Source: Cymbidium sinense
Lineage: Eukaryota; Streptophyta; Magnoliopsida; Asparagales; Orchidaceae
Length of the DNA: 64,000 bases
Assembly (NCBI GenBank): GCA_021442155.1
Contig: CM038217.1
Location: 147,313,143-147,377,142, forward strand
Reading direction: 5' to 3'
The notes under the pieces are model-generated. The model was given only the letters and a program-made list of their open reading frames with translations. It made no database searches and was not told the DNA's origin. The translations under genes and the position numbers were made by a program. This document shows, piece by piece, positions 38,470-49,769 of the stretch. Numbering within the stretch: position 1 is the stretch's first letter; each line of letters starts with the position of its first letter.

Positions 38470-38710
38470 CCGGTGATTACCTCCGAACCCGGTCGGTCTG
38501 ACAAGGGCAGTTAATGCCTCTTTCGAGGGAAAATCGGAGCCTCGCCGTATGAACTACGGGTCTTGATCGTCTCCAAACCCGGTTGGTCCGATAAGGGCAG
38601 TCAACGCCTCTTTCGAGGGAAAATCGAAGCCTCGCCGTATGAACTACGGGTCTTGATCGCCTCCAAACCCGACGGTCCGACAAGGACGATGCCTCGAGGA
38701 AAAGCAGCTG
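38470..38710 (+). repeat. Second block of the CTCTTTCGAGGGAAAA array
   Basis: Two near-identical units (about 38510 and 38602 onward) and a partial third share GGAGCCTCGCCGTATGAACT and CGGGTCTTGATCG. They are less diverged than the units at 37.4-38.1 kb, so this block expanded more recently. Confidence 0.8.
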
Positions 38711-38819
38711 GTATGACTACGGGCCTCACCTCCGAACGACCTTCTCTCAAGAAGGAGAGAATGTGCCTTCTCTCTTGGCCCTAGGGAGTTTTTATAGACC
38801 ACTTCTAGGGGCAAAAAGG

Positions 38820-39260
38820 TAAAAAATTGCCTAAAACCGCTGGAAACCGCCCGAAACCATCAAAAACCATCATTCGGCTCGGCGCCCACCACCTTCCGCT
38901 GGCCATGCGTCGGTCACGGTCAGAGCTCCGTCTGGCGCCGCCGACCGCTCTTGGCTGCCGTGACCGCCCAGCGTGCGACTCATGCGGAGCCGGCCACTCC
39001 CGCCGTTCAGCGACCGATCTTGACGCATGACCATGGATCATGAGAACAGCGTGACCCCGCGTCCGGTCGTTCGGCCCGTGATCTACCCCGTCAGTTCGCG
39101 ACCCCGGCCCGACGTTACGCCGCCCGCGTGCCTCGCCATTACGAGACTGCTGCGCATGTCTTGTAGCCGGCCAGCGTTCATTGGCGGCGCTCCGCGCAGT
39201 CCATGGCTCGTTCGCACCCGGATGGGTCTGCAACCTCGAAATCTCACACTCAGCGCGTAC
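38820..39260. other. GC-rich block of unknown content inside the LTR element
   Basis: This stretch is far richer in G+C than the AT-rich surroundings. It opens frames on both strands (38805-39233 minus, 39027-39308 plus) with Arg-, Ala- and Pro-rich peptides that I do not recognise. It is followed by a pre-LTR segment resembling that at 59630-59800. Confidence 0.5.
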
Positions 39261-39425
39261 ACATCATTTGCTGCATCGACTTTTAGTCATAATCTTGTGT
39301 GCTCATGAAGATCTGTTTCTCAAAATGTGTAGTTAATGGACCTCAAATTTCATTGAAGAATTTGCTATTTTCAAGTATTTTATATACTTTTGGGTGATTG
39401 AGATAATGTCATCCAAAAATAGGGG

Positions 39426-40259
39426 CGATATGACACTTAAAATACTATTTTACAACGAATCTTGATGTTAAAAGCAAGGCGATCCGAAGTTGAAACGGTC
39501 GAGATGAAGCTCTTAAAATATCCTTGAAATATTGGGATATCTTAAATCCCTAAATAGCTCTCAAATATGAAGTGTTTATAATAGTCATCGGGTCTTGACG
39601 AGTCAGTTCCAAAAAGCCAAAGATCTTACAATTCCGACTTTATTTAAGCATTCAAATGCACAAAATACATCATATGATCAAGATGATCATTTTGAGCCGT
39701 CCGATGAAGTGGAGTGGTACGGGTTTTACATGTATTCTGAGGCGCTCCTCCAATCTATAAATAGCCTCATTCCTCATGAGGGAGGCCAAGTGGAGGAGAA
39801 GGGAGGCAAGCAAGAGAGACAAGAGAGCTCTAAAGATCCTCCAAGCATAATCGTGCCGCCACTCGGCTGTCAACCACCGCCCGGCCGTGCCATCGCCACC
39901 TCGATTCGCCGTCGACCATTGTTGTCGGTCATCATCACCGACCACTATCGTCGGTCATCAGCATCAACATCGTCGTCAACATCATCGTCAACTTCGTCGT
40001 CAACATCATCGTTAACTTCGTCGTCAACATTGTCCATTAGCTCATTTGTCCATTTCTCTCTGATACATAATCTCTATCGGGAAGATCTTGTACTCAAAGC
40101 AGACATAGTGGAAGCTTTTCTTGGGCTAGCCAGTGGTTTTCCCTCTTTTGAGGTTTTCACGTAAAATTCGAGTTTTATTGTTCTCTTTAAATACACTGTG
40201 TTTGGACTCCCCAAAGCTAAGAGCGAAACTTTACTCTACTCTGATTTTCATACGCAACA
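39426..40259 (+). repeat. 3' LTR of the 34.8-kb element
   Basis: It aligns with 34786-35623 from (T/C)GATATGACACTTAAAATAC to CGCAACA. Small indels are scattered between the copies, so the insertion is not very recent. The first base is C instead of T. Confidence 0.85.
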
Positions 40260-41042
40260 ATTCTAAAAAATAAATAAATCATGAAAAATTCTATAAGGGG
40301 TAAGCTTGTCTAAAACATACATAAAAATCAAGAGCTATTTAAAATTTTATGATGTATATAAATTTATAAAAGAAGATAGCACACAGTCGGTCATTTTTAA
40401 AATATAAGCACACTATCAATTATAATTTAAAATAAATATGACTTTTAAAAAAAACTAAGAAGGCACACAGTCGGCCTTTTTATAAAAAAATAAGGCACAT
40501 AATCGACCTTTAAAAAAATATAAAAATAGATAATCAAATTTGTGTAACATACCTTATTGTTGCTCCCAAATTATAATTTCTCTCTAAAACAAGACACCTG
40601 TAACCAAAAAAAAAACCTAAATTTGAAGAAAAAAACTCAAAAATAAAAGAGTGCATACCTTGATAAGAAGCATTATATATGGAACTAGCTTTTATCAACC
40701 TCTCAAAATAGAAAAGTGCTTCAAATTCATAAGAGAGTGAAAATATATTGCTATTTTTCTTAAAAAAAATATGGTTAACATTGAAAACACCTATTCATAA
40801 TAATTCAAAAAACATTCACTGTTCTATTCAAAATTTGATAATAGCTCTTCCCAAAAATATACAATCATTCATATATTTAGTGGATTAATAACATGATGCT
40901 ATTCTTTACATTGAATGGTTACAACAAAAATTTTATAATATCACCTTTTAAGACTCCTTAAGAAAGATTAATGACTTTGATGTCTTCTTTATCCTATTAA
41001 ATAAAACAAAATTAATATAACTCTTTTATTATAAATATATTA

Positions 41043-42075
41043 TCAGCTTAAAAATAAAAATGAACAACATACCATTAATTTTTTCTTAATCCCATAATAA
41101 TTTCTAAACCAATCACTTCCACAGATAAGAACTTGAACAATGCTTGTACCCAAGGATGAGCGATATGTATCTATAACTCGACCTCCATCACTGAGAGTGG
41201 ATTCTGATGCAACAGTAGTAATAGGTATTGATAGCATATCACAAGCCATTTTAGATAGTATTGGAAATTTTAATCTGTTTGCTTTCCACCACTCTAAAGC
41301 ATCAAATTGGTAATGATCATTACTCTTATCAGGAATATGAACACCATCTTCTAAGTAAACATCAAGTTCAGATTTTACATTCTCATTGGCATCACTCCTA
41401 GATAATTTTCAAAGATTTCTCTTCTAGTCTCAAAAGACTTGCCTCTTAAAGTGAAAGCAGTGTTATGCAGTGACTAACAACTTCTTCATTCAAGTTGTAT
41501 TTCCTATGATATTTGAAGCATGAGCATTTGCATAATCATTATGCAATAGTTGTAGTGACTCACATGATTGTAACATGCTTAGCTGCTTCATTTGGAGAAT
41601 AAATTTTAGAAAATGCAAAGTTAACTAACTTTATCTTATTTCTCGGATCAAGTACTGCAGCAATAGAAATTAGCAAGTTACATTCTCCCCAATATTTGTC
41701 AAACTTCTCTTTCATGTTCAAGGCCATCAATCTCATATAATCAACACCATTTATAGAAACTTTATCCAACACATTCTTAATTCTCCAAAGATCAGAAAGA
41801 AATAGATTTGAAGTTGGATACTCCGTTCCTACAAATAAAGTTTGCATACTTACAAAAATAAAATAAAATGTAATGATAGATAAATGATTGCATTGCACTT
41901 TCTCAACACCACTTCTTAACTTTACAATAGTTAAGTCTTTCCAAACATCTAAAGTTCTCTTTCTTTTCCTCTTTTCAAAAGGGTTTTCTTGAATATCATC
42001 GATAACAAGATCTACACTTCTTTCAGTGGCACTTATAATAACATTAACATTTGCATCTGCTTGAGTCTCATTCAT
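41043..42075 (-). pseudogene. hAT transposase of copy 2, internally deleted
   Basis: The minus strand starts at 42075 with MNETQADANVNVIISATE, then the basic stretch FEKRKRKRTLDVWKDLT and the start of a BED zinc finger (VEKVQCNHC). The frame then jumps across a deletion near 41886 to GTEYPTSNLFLSDLWRIKNV, YMRLMALNMKEKFDKYWGEC and ISIAAVLDPRNKIKLVNFAF. After a decayed interval the hATC dimerisation motif (MACDMLSIPITTVASESTLS, CGSDWFRNYYG) ends at 41043. The DNA-binding and catalytic centre is deleted, so it cannot be active. Copy 1 retains the deleted part. Confidence 0.85.
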
Positions 42076-42879
42076 GATTTCAACACTAGCAAAAAGGAAA
42101 AATAATGATCGCTCCAAAAAAGTCTACTACATCATTATTAAATTAAAACATTTAATACAAAAAAACTATATAAAGAACAAAAAATGTTATAAGTTCATAT
42201 AAAAAATGCTTTATTAGTGTCATCAAAAGATGAGAGATATTAGGCTTGAATCTTCCAAACCCTAAACTGGGGGTGTCAATTCGGGTTTGTGGGTGAGAGT
42301 CGACAACTCATTCGACAAAATATTCAAACTGATTTATTTAAAACAAGTTCAAATTTTTAACTCGAACCCGACTCGACCCGAACCCTGAGTAACCCAAACC
42401 CGATTCGAATATTGATTGGGTTCGAATTTGTCACCCAAACCCGACTCGAACCCGACTTGAATATTAAATGGATTCAAAATTCTAACTCGAACTTGACCTG
42501 AACCCGACTCGAACCCGAACTCGACCCATATAAGCTTAATAATGACAAAAATTTAAAATAATTTATTTAACCAAATAGAGAAAAAATTTAACATTAAATA
42601 TTATTACTCAATTTTATGATATCCTATAATTTTTTTTATGAGATAGTTCTAAATTCTAATAAGATTTTATAATGGCATATAACTTTTTAATTATTATGAG
42701 CCAAAAATAAAATTAATATAAATAATACATCACAATCTCTCTTGAGTCTTTAGTCTTAACATTATAAACAATTAACATTACAAATAATTAAAATAAAATA
42801 ACAATAACATTTAATTAATCAAAATTACATTCACAACACTAATACACCCTAAGCAACAATATTTAAAAAAAAAACTTCA

Positions 42880-43890
42880 TCGCCGAGCAGCTTCCAATGG
42901 GCACCGACAGAAAAAGAGTAAACTGCATCTACAAGGATGTAGAAGGATAAAAATTAGCGCAGTTAAAGTAATACAAACAAAGTGAAGGATAAAAACATCA
43001 TAAATAGAGAAAATTAGATAGAGTATGTGAGAGAAGGCTGAAGCTCAATCACACCAAAATGGGGTAGATGCAAATATGAGCATCCAAACTTCATCTGAAG
43101 GGTTACATCACAAGAGCTACTACTGGTCAAAGAGGAGTGAAATCATCACAGCCACAATTGCCTACAAACCTGTGGAAAGATAACAGCCATTTGTTGAAAG
43201 TCCTATGAGCCTTAGTACTTGCAAACCTAATCAAAGTCATATATTCTATAGGGGACAGCAAAGAGCAGAATGGGAAAGGGATTATCCCATATGGGATAAT
43301 TATCACCAACATATTCACCATATCATGAGAGTCTTTACCCATATGATAATGAAGCATCTTGGGACAAATAAGCCAGCAGGGAAACCGACCACAAGTAACA
43401 ATAGATAACCTGCTGGGAAGCCTGCTGAAATCTTGCTAAGCATATCAATAGCATGTAAATAACACCATCCCAATTCATATGAAACTTACAGGCCAGGAAA
43501 ACAGTCCAGGAATACAGCCAGCCAGGAATACATCCTAGAAAAATGGGATAACCAATCAGATAAAGAATGTAGATGCCAGATGTTAACAACCACATATTTA
43601 ATAGCATAATCACAATAGGATCTGCACAAGTCTAACATACACAAGATGGAAATGCAGTAGCAGATAGGATAGGCCACAAGTGGCAGGTGATAAGTTGCAC
43701 CCCGCCACAAACAACACAAAAAAACCAAACAGAGAAACAACCCCAGAGCAGCTTGCGGGCCAGAAAAACATCCAACAGAATAAACAATGCAGATGATTAC
43801 AACCATGTGGTTAATAGCATAATCACCTGCACAAGTCTAACAGAACTAAGCTGGAAATATAGCAAAAATAGATAGATAAAATTGTGCTAA
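42880..43890 (-). repeat. Inverted, partly matching copy of the 15.8-17.6 kb dispersed repeat
   Basis: On the minus strand 43200-43010 matches 17080-17260 (GAAGTTTGGATGC, TTTGCATCTACCCCATT, TGGTGTGATTGAGC). It lies between the left end and the transposase of the second hAT, so it inserted there or was captured. It contains its own duplication: about 43560-43665 resembles 43760-43870 (TTAATAGCATAATCAC, TGCACAAGTCTAACA). Exact ends were not found. Confidence 0.6.
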
Positions 43891-44327
43891 GTATGCAAAT
43901 GCAGAATTCTTCAAATTGTCAAGCATAAAAATGTTGAAGGATCAGTAAAGAGTTTGGCCAGCAGAAAAAGGTAGACATTACTGCAAAAAAATTAAATAAC
44001 CAACAATGCAACAAAGGTTAAAAGAAGCACAACCACCATAGAAAGGCAACAACAACACCTAACTATGTATAATTGTGCTTGAATTATTACAGTCATTCAT
44101 TAAATTCTTGCATGAAAATTAAAAAAATACTCAAAGAGACTAGTTAATTAAGTTAATTGTTAATTGAGATATCACCATCATCCTTGTCACTTTGATTAGA
44201 AGTGTACTTCATAACATCTCCTATGACTTCATCAAGATCGGAATCATTTAAATCTATAACAAAGAAAGACTTCAATTATACAAATTAGAGATACATAAGT
44301 GATTTAAATGAAAGTTTATTAAATTTA

Positions 44328-46393
44328 TTAAAAGAAAGACTTAAAACCTGTATCTTTATATAACCAATCATTTGTGCATACCAATACTTCTACAATATCA
44401 TGTTTTAGTGCACTCCGATATTGATCAAGAATCCTCCAACTATTACTAAATGCACTTTTAGATGCAACGGTAAAAATTAGTATACACAAAACATCACGAG
44501 CCATTTGCAGCAACTTCAGGAAACCTATATTGGTTGCCCGTCCAATAATGCAATATGTCTAAATCCATTTTTCTATCAATCCTAGGCTCATCTAAGTATA
44601 GCTGAAGCTCAGATTTTCTCGGCATACTATCTTCTTCATCAAAAGAATCAAAATTCTTAACAAAATAAAAGTATAATATAAAATGTCAACTAAATAAGCA
44701 AAAAAATTGGCTAAAATAAAGTAAGTGTACCTGCAAAAATTTGTGATTTTGAAATTGTTGAAGTTAATGCTCTTGAATTATCAATTTGCGATGCTCTAGT
44801 GATTTCTGAAGTTTGTAATGATGAACCTTGCATCCTTGATTTTGAATAATTTCTAAATAATGATAATAACTTCTCCCTCACATTTTCAACTTCTCTAACC
44901 CAATCACCTCCATAAAGTCTTTTATAACATCATTCAACAAAATTAAATTTGTATCTTGGATCAAGGATAACAGCTACTGCAAGTATTACACAAAAATCAG
45001 ACCAGAATTTCTCAAATTTTGAAAGCATATTTAAAGCCATCCTTCTGATGTAGTCATTATCACTTGAACTTTCATGCTTTAATGCTACATATGCTGTTGA
45101 AACAGCTGGAAAATAGAGATTTGCTGTAAGATATCTTGTGCTAGAAAATACACATGTAATTTCATAAAAAGGTGCTGAGAAATTGCATATGCTGATAATT
45201 TTTTTCCATTCAATTGTTGATGGACAACTCTTGTAGTTTGAGTCACCCAATTCTAGATACAAAAAAGTATGCCTGTAATAGATAGCATTATCATACATAA
45301 TAAAAGTTGAATTCCACCTATTAGGAACATCTTGCCTTAATCCCTTCTTTTCATCAATAAAACTTTGTTTAGCACATTCCAAAAATCTTTGTTTTCTTGC
45401 TTGAGAACCTTTCACATATTTAGTACTTTCATGAACCTTTGATATTGAGCTATCAATATATTTTAAACCTTCTTGAACAATCAAATTTATGATATGTGCA
45501 CAACATTGTATGTGAAAGAATTCCCCATTGCAAAGTAGATCACCTCTCAAATTTAAATGATTTCTCATGAATTCAACAGATACATTATTAGCTGAAGCAT
45601 TATCTAAAGTAATACTGAAAATCTTCTTTTCAATCTCCCAATCAAGTAAAAAAGTTTGAATTACATCAAACAATGCAAGACCGTCATGCGGAGGTGCCAT
45701 AAAACTGAAATTTTAAATTTTTTTTGCAACTTCCAAGTATTATCAATGAAATGTGCTGTTAAACAAATAAATCCATTAGTATTGATGGAAGTCCATAAAT
45801 CTGACGTCAAGCAAACTTGACTAGTGATACTTTGTAGTATTATTCGGATTTGCCCCTTCTCTTTCATGAACATTTTTTTTTCAATCTTTTATAATAGTAT
45901 TTCTTGAAATAAGTTGCAAATCTCGATGAAAATAATTTAGAAGTGCTCTAAAATAAGACCATTCAATGCATTGAAAAGGTAAATCATGCATAATAATGCA
46001 AGTGGTAAGTAAGTCACAAAACTCTTGTTGGTTGAACTTAGCATTGCACATGAAAATAGATGAAGAATAATTACTTTGTAAAGTAAGTTGGCCTATATCA
46101 CATGTATCCCTTTTTTTGCAAGTTTGTAAGTGACGTTTCAAATTGCCGGTGCCAAATTTGCTATCACATATGTAGGTTGCACCGCATTTTTTACATTTGC
46201 ATCTTTGTTTCCTATCATTTTCAATAGGTAGTAAATCAAAATATCCCCAAATAAATGATAACATTCTTCACTTCTTCATAGCAAGTCTATTGCTTGTTTC
46301 TTCATCAATTGTTTGAATTTCATTCTCACCAATATCTCCATAAAAAAACACTTCATTTTCTTGAGCATTACTAATAGTATTGGAATCCTCCAT
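44328..46393 (-). pseudogene. hAT transposase with BED finger, one nonsense codon and frameshifts
   Basis: The minus-strand start is ATG 46393 (MEDSNTISNAQENEV). After 41 codons an in-frame TGA (46270-46268) interrupts it, then RMLSFIWGYFDLLP and a BED zinc finger (CKCKKCGATYICDSKFG, GNLKRHLQTC) follow. A frameshift at an A run near 45875 leads into SQVCLTSDLWTSINTNGFIC; another near 45720 leads to a 256-residue open segment (45700-44930). That segment has FSITLDNASANNVSVEFM, CCAHIINLIVQEGLKYI, DVPNRWNSTFIMYDNA and AVAVILDPRYKFNFVE, the RNase-H-like core of hAT transposases. The C-terminal dimerisation motif (ARDVLCILIFTVASKSAFSN, WLYKDTG) lies at 44513-44328. Few lesions are present, all simple, so the element was active fairly recently. 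Confidence 0.9.
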
Positions 46394-47513
46394 CTAAATT
46401 AAAAAATTGATGACAAGAAATTTATAAATAATACATTATACATGTATTACATATTTACACCCTAATTAGTAAATAGCTAAATGATATATAGTAAACTAAT
46501 TCCTCAATTCCCCATACAATATTCATCTCAACTTCTCAAGACAGCCAACCTACAATAACATTTAAATGAGTAGATAAAAAACATGAAACACATTAAACAA
46601 ATTTCTATACAATATTGAATATTCATCTCAAGTCTCAACTTCTCAACAGTCAAAACAGACGAATAAACAAATAACCGAACAAACAAATTTCTCATACAAT
46701 ATTCATCTCAACTTCATCGCATATGTTAAACACTAACAACATGTTCATTCATATGTGAAATACAAACAAATAACCGGATAAACAATCACCAATCATGCAT
46801 GACAGAGAACAGCTAAAACAACATGGTCATCGACTCATCCACACAATTACAAAGAAACGATCACCAAACACGAATGACAGAGAATGATTGATTTAGATCT
46901 AGCATGGCTCTCCAAAGATAAAGGGATGAAGGATTACAGATTACCTCAGACACGAAATGAGAGAAAGATTCGAAAGAAGAAGGGTGATGGAGAGTCGAGA
47001 GAAAGAAGACGCCGAGATGGCAACGTCGGGAGGGATTCGGCTTTTGGCCTTAGTTCACAGCCATATCGTCAAAATGAAATCGAGAATCGAAGAGGTAGAG
47101 CAAAGGAAAGGAAGTCCGACTCCGAAGTATGAGAAGAGAAATTATGGCTTGCCACTTTTGGCTTTCCCTTTTCTTTTCGGCTAAAGAGTAAAGGTAAAGC
47201 CTATAGGTTTTTACGAATGATCTGGGCTATCGAAATGATCGGATGGTTCAGCTTGCTCTTTGCATGGCGGATTGCACGGCACGTAGAAGCGGCAGAAGCC
47301 GCGGAATCCAGACGGACCAGACCCTAGTTATTCGGGTCAATTCGGGTCGGTTTCGAGTTTTTTGGGTCAACCCGAACCCGACCCGCAAATTAATTCGTGT
47401 CATATATTGCGAAACTAACCCGACTTGAAAATCTATTTTATTGACCCAAACCCGAATTTTTCGAGTCGGGTTCGTGTCGAATTGTCGAGTCGGGTCAATT
47501 TTTGATACCCCTA
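46394..47513. other. 5' non-coding side and right subterminal region of the second hAT
   Basis: AT-rich to about 46850, then more GC-balanced. From 47325 there are dense repeats of GGGTCAACCCGAACCCGACC-type motifs next to the right end. Short + strand frames at 46884-47184 match no family I know. Confidence 0.5.
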
Positions 47514-49191
47514 CCCTAAACTAAAAGAAGAGGTGAGTAAAATGTTGAAAATAACGCTCTCAACTTCCAACAAACTAAGATCTACAATAGTAGCCGAATT
47601 TGATATACATATATACAAATAAGCTATAATCCGAATTAAAATAAACCCAATCTAGAAGAATATCAAAGACCAAATATAGCTCACATCAACTAAGTTGTAC
47701 TAAATGAAGCAAAAAATATATAATCATTGGCTTTCAAAAAAAAAAAAAAACTATCTTTCAGGTTGCCACTTGCTAGTGGCCTTCCAATGAAAGATAGCCA
47801 TTAAATTTAATAAAATGGGAAGGATCCATAGCTCTTTTTCTATATCACTTCCATCAATGTCTCCATAACTCTTTTCTATAACAAATAATTGAAATCCCCA
47901 AATAGAATATTTTGACATAAGTCAAACACAAAATATCCGATAATATTTGAGTTAACAAATACATGAGAACAACTATCAATAGGCAACAAAATAATGAATC
48001 AAAATCAAAGCGAGAATGCGACAAGGCTTACATCATAATATTATGACACTAGCATAGAATCAAGTTATTACTAATATTCCTTGGTGCATTATAAAAATAA
48101 AGAAAGGCTATGAAGCTAATTGGGAATCACACTCATAAAAAGCAGACAAAAAAAAAAAATGAAATAGTAGTTAAAAATGAAACCCCCTCCAACTATAGCA
48201 AGTGGCTAGATTATTATAGAAAATGCCTATTATGATAGAGTTCCCCGATGAATATTCAAAGATCACCAAATCATAATATTGTCAGCACTTAAGACTAAAG
48301 AACCTTCCTAAGCCTAGAATCAATCAATGCATAAGAACTCTATTATCAACGCACAAGCATATCAACAAGTGAGAGCGTTAGCACACAAGTAGACAGGTGA
48401 TAGAGCATTAGCACACAAGTAGACAAGCGATGGAACTTCATTATTAATCTTAGCAGTTAGCACAAAATTATTTAATGCCATACCTAAGATGACCAAAGAT
48501 TCAGAACCTGAGAGAGATATAGAGCAGGAAGAAGTCGAAGAGGAAAAGACATAAGAAAAGAGAAGTCGAAGAAGAAGAGAAACGTCGGTTCAATCCACTT
48601 TCCTCGATTTATCTTGTGAATCGGAGAATTGATAAGAAGATGAGAGAATCTTGGTGGAAGAAGACGAGTGAATGCTACGGAGTCGATCACGGAGTTAGGC
48701 TGAGCTTCGACAAACCGATAGAGCTTAGGAGTAAGGGCAGCGTTTGCGAAATGCGAAAAGCGAAATGTGAAATCAAATCCGAGCCTCGAGGGCCAGCTTA
48801 ACAGTTAAGCACTTTTTGAATTTGGATGAGCAATAGGATGGGGAGGCGTAGAGGCATAGAGCTTAAGTTTTAACTTTTAAGTCACCCATTTCATCATTTA
48901 TAAATTAAATTAAATAATTTATTAACTTTAATTAAATATTTAAATAATTAATATGAGTTTCTTTTATTTTTTGTGTATTTATCTTATAATTTATAAACTA
49001 TAATATTAATTATATTTTATAAAACTTAATTAAATATATCATATATTTGTATAGATTATACTAATAAATTTAGTAAATTATAATATTTTTATTAAATATA
49101 TAATTAAAAAATTATAAGTTATATTTACTCATATTTTAAAGATAAATATATAAATTATTATCAAATTTAATATCAATTAATTAATAAATTA

Positions 49192-49769
49192 TTTGTTGAA
49201 TTAAAAAGTCCACGTGGCCTCTGATGAGGGTAGGTAGCATTGCCATCTGCGAACAATAATAATAATCCCGAAAAGATTCCTATCTTTGAGGAAAATATTC
49301 CTCAGTCACGGAGTAGAAAGTCCGAGAAAACAGCTGGCCCCTATATAGTCCTCAGTACCTGACCCGTTAAAAAACTCCCCGACTCTTGCTTTGTCACTGG
49401 TCAATTTAAATAGACGTACCTTTTATCCATTAATGCGGATCCCACCTCCAACCCAGTGGGACCCGTTAGCAAAATATAGCCGTTACCCAGTCAGAGTCGA
49501 CCGCCACATTCCTCCACCTTACCTTGTTCCCCATTTCCAAGCTCCATCCGCTCCTGCTCTGAAACAGAAATGGCTAACTAGCCGTTGCCGCTCTCCAGGA
49601 AGACCACCTCATTAGTTTCCAATCCCATATATATAAGCTTCTATTCCGTCTCTCTCCCTTTCCAAAATCCCTCTCCTTCTCTCTCCTAACTCTCTCTCTC
49701 TCTAAAACGCACTCTTTTCAGTTCAAATTGAAGAAAACCTGACTTAGATTTGGATTCGTTTGATCCCAA
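49192..49769 (+). promoter_or_regulatory. Promoter and 5' leader of the IMK2-like receptor kinase gene
   Basis: A perfect palindrome CCACGTGG (G-box/ABRE core CACGTG) lies at 49210-49217, about 20 bp from the broken edge of the hAT copy. A TATA box TATATATAA is at 49628-49636, and a CT-rich leader (CTCTCTCTCTCT) runs from about 49650 to 49706, a usual plant 5' UTR feature. The distance from TATA to ATG is about 135 bp. Confidence 0.65.

Larger units (their letters stand above)
34786..40259 (+). mobile_element. Tandem-repeat-rich LTR retrotransposon nested in hAT copy 2
   Basis: The 5,474-bp element has LTRs at 34786-35623 and 39426-40259 and a perfect 5-bp target duplication ATTCT (34781-34785 and 40260-40264). 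In the empty reference (hAT copy 1 near 5430) a single GATTCT occurs, confirming the insertion. A PBS-like sequence follows LTR1, and a purine tract AAAAATAGGGGC precedes LTR2. The interior has no gag or pol that I recognise. It contains two tandem arrays and a GC-rich block. The interior start (about 35750-35960) and the array match the minus-strand element at 18166-21744. Confidence 0.9.
42268..47513. mobile_element. Second type of hAT transposon, nested in hAT copy 2
   Basis: A perfect 8-bp duplication CCCTAAAC (42260-42267 and 47514-47521) flanks the element. Its ends are TGGGGGTGTCAATTCGGG and, inverted, TAGGGGTATCAAAAATTGAC. The first hAT copy shows the single, slightly changed target (ACCCTTAACTAAAAG near 8453). 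Both subterminal regions are packed with CGAACCCGACTCGA-type motifs. A transposase lies on the minus strand. It also carries the dispersed repeat at 42.9-43.9 kb. Confidence 0.9.
34491..49191. mobile_element. hAT transposon, copy 2, split by two later insertions and lacking its right end
   Basis: The left end TAGGGCTGGAATCAAGCC matches the element at 5142, and homology runs on through 34785, 40265-42259 and 47522-49191. It is interrupted at 34786-40259 by an LTR element and at 42268-47513 by another hAT. Relative to copy 1 it lacks about 1,050 bp of transposase sequence (junction near 41886) and the last ~190 bp of the right end. The remaining sequence is highly similar to copy 1, so both derive from one family. 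Confidence 0.85.
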
